From positions 1 through 9,589 of the forward strand of contig CAJOPQ010000101.1 in the NCBI GenBank assembly GCA_905236445.1: a stretch of 9,589 bases of DNA, read 5' to 3'. The notes under the pieces were generated by a model. That model was not told the origin of the DNA, searched no databases, and saw only the letters and a program-made list of their open reading frames with translations. Positions 5,430 to 9,589 of this stretch are shown piece by piece. A program made the translations under genes and the position numbers. The DNA is from an uncultured Clostridia bacterium (GTDB taxonomy: Bacteria > Bacillota > Clostridia > Christensenellales > UBA1242). The number at the start of each line of letters is the position of its first letter. The first letter of the stretch is position 1.

Positions 5430-5486
5430 TTCTTATTCTCCTAGATCGTATTTTGCTTACATAATGAAAATATTTTAAAATTCAAT

Positions 5487-5510
5487 AAAATGGCTTTATT
5501 TAGCCAATTT
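5487..5510 (-). other. Weak hairpin across the mnmG stop codon
   Basis: TGGCT (5491-5495) and AGCCA (5502-5506) form a 5-bp stem with the mnmG stop in the loop. An A/A mismatch and three A-T pairs continue outward. On the minus strand it is followed by TTTTATTG, so it may act as a partial terminator between mnmG and rsmG, lowering rsmG expression. The stem is short. Confidence 0.4.
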
Positions 5511-7358
5511 TATTGTCTTAAGATAAACGGTTAGCACAGCAATATCAGCAGGACTCACACCAGATATTCTGCTAGCCTGACCAAGTGAAAGTGGTTTAAT
5601 CTTGTTAAGCTTCTGTTGTGCCTCGATTCTCAGACCTTTTATATTTGAGTAGTCAAGATTAATATCAAGAGGCGTTTGTTCATTTTTTTTCGCTTGTGCA
5701 ATCTGAATCTCTTGCCTAGATAAATATCCACTATATTTTTCTTCAATTTCTATTTCTTGTAAATCATATCTATTGAAAATTGCAAATTTTTCCTTATCTA
5801 AGTTGACTATATCGTCAATAGTTATATTAGATCTTCTCAATGCCTCTTTCAAAGATAGGCCAGTAGAAGGAAAGTTTTCATTCTTTTGAGCAAATAATTT
5901 CGCCAAGTTAGAGTTAATTCCATATCTTTCATTTAGAATTTTGCGTATTTTTGCTAAATTTCTTAATCTTTTTTTATAAATTCGATATCTTTTATCGTCT
6001 ACTAAGCCAAATTTCCTTCCAATTTCTGTTAATCTAAGATCTGCATTATCTTGTCTTAGAGACAATCTATATTCTGCACGGCTTGTCATCATTCGATAAG
6101 GCTCATTTGTTCCTTTGGTTACAAGGTCATCTATAAGTACACCTATGTAACTATTATCTCTGGTTAATATCATTTGATCTAGACCTTGAACATATCTTGC
6201 TGCATTGATTCCAGCCACAATACCTTGTGCACCAGCCTCCTCATATCCACTTGTGCCATTAATTTGGCCAGCAGTAAACAATCCATGCACAAATTTACAT
6301 TCCAAAGTTGGATAAAGTTGTGTACTCTCAATAGCATCATACTCTATAGCATAAGCATCACGCATTATGTGTGCATTCTCTAGCCCCGGCAAACTATGCA
6401 CCATATCTTGTTGAATATAACTTGGCATAGATGTGCTAAATCCCTGTACATAGACTTCCTTTGTACTTAAAGCTTCTGGCTCTAAAAACAGTTGATGACG
6501 ATCCTTATCGGCAAATCTAACTACTTTAGTTTCGATGCTAGGGCAGTATCTAGGGCCTTCACCGGTAATAAGACCAGTATACATTGGAGCCTTATCCAAG
6601 TTGTTCTTAATAATATCATGTGTAGTCTGTGTAGTATATGTCAAATAACAGTTTATGACATTTCGTGGTGGTTTTTTGGTAATAAATGAGAAGTTTTGAA
6701 TATCGTCATCGCCTTTTTGAATTTCTAATTTGCTATAATCTATAGTGTCGGAATGCACTCTGACAGGGGTTCCCGTTTTAAATCTTTTGATTTCAAAACC
6801 CAATCTTACCAGCGAATCAGTAAGAGAAGTAGAGTTAGAAAATCCGTTAGGTCCACAATCTTTAGTATAATCTCCTATAATAATTCTGCTATTTAAATAT
6901 ACCCCTGTTGCAACAACAACGGCCTTACAATTGTATACATTTTTCTGTGCTGTAGCAACACCGACAACTTTGCCATCTTCAACCAAAATATCACTTGCTT
7001 CTCCTTGAATGATATCTAGGTTGTCTAAATTCTCTAACATTTTCTTCATTTCTGTATGATAAGACACTTTGTCTATTTGTGCCCTCAGACTCTGAACGGC
7101 AGCACCTTTGGATGCATTTAGCATACGCCTTTGGATTGTATTTTTATCGGCCATGTAGCCCATCACACCACCAAGTGCATCTATTTCACACACCAGATGT
7201 CCTTTCGCCGTTCCACCAATACTAGGATTGCACGCAAGAAAAGAAATACTATCTAGGTTAAGTGTTAATAATAGTGTCTTTAATCCCATCTTTGCGCCAG
7301 CGCACGCAGCTTCAACACCTGCATGTCCACTACCTATTACTATAATATCATAATCCAT
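5496..7358 (-). CDS. mnmG: tRNA uridine-5-carboxymethylaminomethyl modification enzyme MnmG (GidA)
   Basis: MnmG is the FAD- and NADH-dependent partner of MnmE. The complex adds an aminomethyl or carboxymethylaminomethyl group to C5 of the wobble uridine (U34) of tRNAs reading codons that end in A or G. At 620 residues it is full length. The FAD-binding motif GSGHAGVEA is at 9-17, the conserved CNPSIGGTAKGHLV at 43-56, and the catalytic-cysteine motif GPRYCPSIE at 268-276 (Cys272). AGQINGTSGYEEA (363-375) and the MSRAEYRL-like TSRAEYRL (425-432) are also family signatures. The C-terminal helical domain that binds MnmE and tRNA ends IAVLTVYLKTIKLAK. AGGAG lies five bases before the ATG at 7358. 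It is separated from mnmE by an intrinsic terminator and seems to have its own promoter. Confidence 0.97.
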   Translation of the reverse strand: MDYDIIVIGSGHAGVEAACAGAKMGLKTLLLTLNLDSISFLACNPSIGGTAKGHLVCEIDALGGVMGYMADKNTIQRRMLNASKGAAVQSLRAQIDKVSYHTEMKKMLENLDNLDIIQGEASDILVEDGKVVGVATAQKNVYNCKAVVVATGVYLNSRIIIGDYTKDCGPNGFSNSTSLTDSLVRLGFEIKRFKTGTPVRVHSDTIDYSKLEIQKGDDDIQNFSFITKKPPRNVINCYLTYTTQTTHDIIKNNLDKAPMYTGLITGEGPRYCPSIETKVVRFADKDRHQLFLEPEALSTKEVYVQGFSTSMPSYIQQDMVHSLPGLENAHIMRDAYAIEYDAIESTQLYPTLECKFVHGLFTAGQINGTSGYEEAGAQGIVAGINAARYVQGLDQMILTRDNSYIGVLIDDLVTKGTNEPYRMMTSRAEYRLSLRQDNADLRLTEIGRKFGLVDDKRYRIYKKRLRNLAKIRKILNERYGINSNLAKLFAQKNENFPSTGLSLKEALRRSNITIDDIVNLDKEKFAIFNRYDLQEIEIEEKYSGYLSRQEIQIAQAKKNEQTPLDINLDYSNIKGLRIEAQQKLNKIKPLSLGQASRISGVSPADIAVLTVYLKTIKLAK

Positions 7359-7466
7359 ATTTTCTCCTATGTTACTTTATAATCAACCTCGTTAAACGTT
7401 GTTGTTATAAGTATTTTTTGCTAAGCTTTTTATTTTAACGTAAAAGTCTACTTTCGTCTAACATCT

Positions 7467-7495
7467 ATTATATATTTTATTTACAAAAAAAGCAA
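7467..7495 (-). promoter_or_regulatory. Candidate mnmG-rsmG promoter overlapping the mnmE terminator
   Basis: The minus strand has TTGCTT (7495-7490), a 17-bp spacer and TATAAT (7472-7467). The -35 is the 3' arm and first U residues of the mnmE terminator. A start near 7460 would give a leader of about 100 nt before mnmG. Confidence 0.5.
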
Positions 7496-7515
7496 TACCA
7501 TTTAAAAGTATTGCT
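7484..7515 (-). terminator. Intrinsic terminator of mnmE
   Basis: AGCAATAC (7491-7498) pairs perfectly with GTATTGCT (7508-7515) around a 9-nt loop. On the minus strand a run of T residues follows the stem directly (complement of the A-run ending at 7490). It begins five bases after the mnmE stop codon. Confidence 0.87.
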
Positions 7516-7519
7516 AAGT

Positions 7520-8881
7520 TTACTTTCCAACACAAAATTTGCTAAATATAGTATCAATAATTTTTTCAACACCACTTTCGCCAGTGATTTCGCCTAACTT
7601 AAGCCATATATTCTTAATATCCAAACTTATCAAATCTAGATTAATATCGCTTTTGGCCACATCTATTGCATGATTTGTTAATTGTATAGCTTCCTTGATT
7701 ACATTAATGTGACGCATATTGGTAAGCATTACACCGTCACTCTTTACATTGTTATCAAAAACAATGCTGTATATAGTTTCTTTCAATTCTGTTATATTGT
7801 CATTATTCTTAGCAGAAACATATTTTTTGTTTTCAAAAGGAATTTCTGATACTTCAATACAAGATTTTAAATCTGATTTGTTAACTACTAACAAAACATT
7901 ATTCTTGTTTTTAAGTAATTTGATTATTTCTCTGTCATAATTATCTATATGTTTACTACCATCTACAACGAAAAGTATAATATCGGCTACATTTATGGAA
8001 TTTTTTGATTTTTCAATTCCTATATTTTCAACTAAATCTTCACTCTCTCTAATACCTGCAGTATCAACTATGTTAAACTTAACACCTTTGTATTCATACG
8101 ATTCTTCTAAAGTATCCCTTGTTGTACCTTGAATATTTGTTACAATCGCTCGATCGAAATTAAGCATTGCATTCATCAGACTACTCTTACCTACATTTGT
8201 TTTACCAAGTATAACAACTTTAGTTCCATTCTTAATACACATTCCGTAACTAGACGTAGCATACAAATCACTCAAACATTGTCTCACATCTAATAATTCA
8301 CTCGAAACATCCTGCTTAGTTTCTTCATCAAGATCTTCCTCAGGATAATCCATACTTACTTCAAGCTTTGCCAAACAATCTGTGAGCTTCGATTGAATAT
8401 TATCAATGCTAGATTTCAACCTTCCTTGCATTAAATTATATCCTGCCCTTATCTGACTATCAGATTCACTATTGATTACATCTATCACACCTTCTGCTTG
8501 CTCCAAAGACAACTTACCATTAAGAAATGCTCTCTTAGTGAACTCTCCAGCTTCGGCAAGTTTTGCACCAGATGCAATACATTCATCAAGTACACCATAA
8601 GCAAGTTTTATTCCACCATGACATTGAAACTCAACAATATCCTCTCCGGTATAAGAAGCAGGGGCTTTAAAATACACACACAAACACTTCTCTTGAAAGT
8701 TTTTGGTTGTAACAGTACCAAAGTACAATTTTCTTGGTTCAAAGTCTGACACGCTTAAATTGTTGTTAGTTACAAATAATTTGTCAGCTATCATCACTGC
8801 ATCTTTACCACTTATTCTTATTATAGATATACCACCAACACCAATAGGAGTTGATATGGCACAAATTGTATTTTCTTCCAT
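7520..8881 (-). CDS. mnmE: tRNA modification GTPase MnmE (TrmE)
   Basis: MnmE is the potassium-activated GTPase that binds the formyl-tetrahydrofolate one-carbon donor and works with MnmG on tRNA U34. The 453 residues match the family. The N-terminal domain (about 1-118) opens with TICAISTPIGVGGISIIRIS and holds APASYTGED (74-81) and EFQCHGG (84-90). The helical domain includes AGEFTKRAFLNGKLSL (111-126). The inserted G domain shows G1 GKTNVGKS (226-233) with the potassium-binding Asn229, G2 TTRDT (253-257), G3 DTAG (273-276), the catalytic Glu at the expected place (Glu285) and G4 NKSD (334-337). The C-terminus FCVGK carries the conserved Cys450. The site AAGGTGAT lies just before the ATG at 8881. 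The usual upstream genes jag and yidC are not adjacent, so this gene begins its own transcript. Confidence 0.97.
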   Translation of the reverse strand: MEENTICAISTPIGVGGISIIRISGKDAVMIADKLFVTNNNLSVSDFEPRKLYFGTVTTKNFQEKCLCVYFKAPASYTGEDIVEFQCHGGIKLAYGVLDECIASGAKLAEAGEFTKRAFLNGKLSLEQAEGVIDVINSESDSQIRAGYNLMQGRLKSSIDNIQSKLTDCLAKLEVSMDYPEEDLDEETKQDVSSELLDVRQCLSDLYATSSYGMCIKNGTKVVILGKTNVGKSSLMNAMLNFDRAIVTNIQGTTRDTLEESYEYKGVKFNIVDTAGIRESEDLVENIGIEKSKNSINVADIILFVVDGSKHIDNYDREIIKLLKNKNNVLLVVNKSDLKSCIEVSEIPFENKKYVSAKNNDNITELKETIYSIVFDNNVKSDGVMLTNMRHINVIKEAIQLTNHAIDVAKSDINLDLISLDIKNIWLKLGEITGESGVEKIIDTIFSKFCVGK

Positions 8882-8937
8882 AAATCACCTTGTTGTTGTT
8901 AAAAACTATTAACTTTTTGACAATAAATATATAATAT

Positions 8938-8966
8938 TTGTGTTTATTTTAAATTTTTGATATAAT
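8938..8966 (+). promoter_or_regulatory. Possible plus-strand promoter divergent from mnmE
   Basis: TTGTGT (8938-8943), a 17-bp spacer and TATAAT (8961-8966) with an extended TGA before the -10. The -35 is weak. No open frame follows, so a transcript would be non-coding. Chance -10 elements are common in DNA this AT-rich. Confidence 0.3.
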
Positions 8967-9112
8967 AAAAATGTTAAAAATTTTACATTTAATACATTAA
9001 ATTTTGATAAAAATTTAACTCCATCATACTAATTATCTATACAAAAAATATAAAATAATACACCATTAAGTATAACACAACTATACCTCAAAAGTAAATA
9101 CCAATTTAAAAG

Positions 9113-9129
9113 TTTTGCATTTTGCAAAA
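9113..9129. repeat. Inverted repeat TTTTGCA-TTT-TGCAAAA
   Basis: A 7-bp perfect dyad around TTT, one of the few places in this gap with G or C in the stem. On the minus strand it is followed by CTTTTAAATT, so a weak terminator for an unseen upstream transcript, or an operator, are both possible. Confidence 0.4.
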
Positions 9130-9151
9130 AAATTAGATGCAAATTATACTT

Positions 9152-9192
9152 TTATATATCATATATCTAAGTATTATCTATATGATATATAA
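9152..9192. repeat. 14-bp perfect inverted repeat with related third copy
   Basis: TTATATATCATATA (9152-9165) is the exact reverse complement of 9179-9192, around a 13-nt centre. The TATATGATATA core recurs at 9210-9220, followed by its own dyad ATATGAT-ATAG-ATCATAT (9211-9228). Low sequence complexity raises the odds of chance. Confidence 0.45.
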
Positions 9193-9589
9193 TATATAAT
9201 ATACTATATTATATGATATAGATCATATTAATATATATATATAATATTATTAAGGATCAAAATATTCTTATCAATATATAATAAATAAACAATAGACAAT
9301 AATAAATTTCAAAATATAGCTTTATTTAGCCTTTGATAAATATTATTAACTATAAAATATTCAAATCTTTTAACAATCAGACTATAATTTATTACTATAT
9401 AACCGACTATAAAAGCAGATAAACCAACAACTTATTACTTTATTAATTAATATTCTTTATAAAATCAAATTTTTAAAAAATGGCTTATTTTAGGCAAAAT
9501 CAATAATTTTAATATTTTTGTTTTTTGTACACTTTATCAACAAGTATATACTTTGTGACAAAAAGTCTTATTTATGTTGTCATAGACAT

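Larger units (their letters stand above)
8882..9589. other. 708-bp non-coding, extremely AT-rich region upstream of mnmE
   Basis: By hand count about 117 G+C fall in this stretch, or 16-17%. No coding frame is credible on either strand, and the minus frames at the right edge close within 16 codons. It should contain the mnmE promoter, but I cannot pick one with confidence. It holds several inverted repeats (9113-9129, 9152-9192, 9211-9228), a long alternating AT tract at 9187-9245 and a one-mismatch DnaA box, TTATCAACA, at 9534-9542. It could be an origin-unwinding region, a regulatory spacer or simply relaxed intergenic DNA. Confidence 0.6.

Noticed and set aside
8270..8295. parS-like TGTCTCACATCTAATA within mnmE
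   Set aside because: Only about 10 of 16 positions match and the right half-site is lost.
9181..9250. Alternating AT tract as a CRISPR-like or tandem repeat array
   Set aside because: There are no regular units or spacers; it is low-complexity AT sequence apart from the listed inverted repeats.

Overview
The window is a chromosomal segment from an AT-rich bacterium. All recognisable genes lie on the minus strand. Read from right to left they are mnmE, mnmG, rsmG, a cluster of parS sites, parA (soj), parB (spo0J) and one unrecognised 342-residue protein. The order mnmE-mnmG-rsmG-(noc)-parA-parB is the classic origin-proximal block of Bacillota, so an AT-rich member of that phylum (clostridial or similar) is the best guess. 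Genes use standard Trp TGG codons and good Shine-Dalgarno sites. In the usual layout this block is transcribed away from oriC, which would put oriC and dnaA to the right of the window. In the blocks I counted, the plus strand of mnmG and parB is richer in C than G, which fits the minus strand being the leading-strand coding strand.

Region by region: 1-356 is an edge stretch with a possible gene fragment, a strong bidirectional terminator and nested inverted repeats. 357-1385 encodes the unrecognised protein, with its own good promoter. 1386-1949 is non-coding and holds two good DnaA boxes, a degenerate parS-like site, hairpins and the parAB terminator. 1950-3692 is the parA-parB operon, with an 18-nt gap between the genes. 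3735-4715 is a very AT-rich gap with four parS-type palindromes, in the place where noc often lies. 4716-5429 is rsmG, 5496-7358 mnmG and 7520-8881 mnmE. An intrinsic terminator follows mnmE directly, so mnmG-rsmG is probably a separate transcription unit. 8882-9589 is about 16-17% G+C by hand count and has no recognisable gene; jag/yidC, the usual upstream neighbours of mnmE, are absent here.

The genes serve two tasks. MnmE and MnmG form the complex that modifies the wobble uridine of certain tRNAs, and RsmG methylates 16S rRNA. ParA, ParB and parS form the origin-segregation system: ParB loads at parS as a CTP-dependent clamp, and ParA is the nucleoid-binding ATPase that ParB stimulates. 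I see no defence island, mobile element, CRISPR array or RNA gene. The least explained parts are the 342-residue protein beyond parB, the parS cluster whose sites mostly carry a CG-to-CA/TG core change, and the two long AT-rich gaps.
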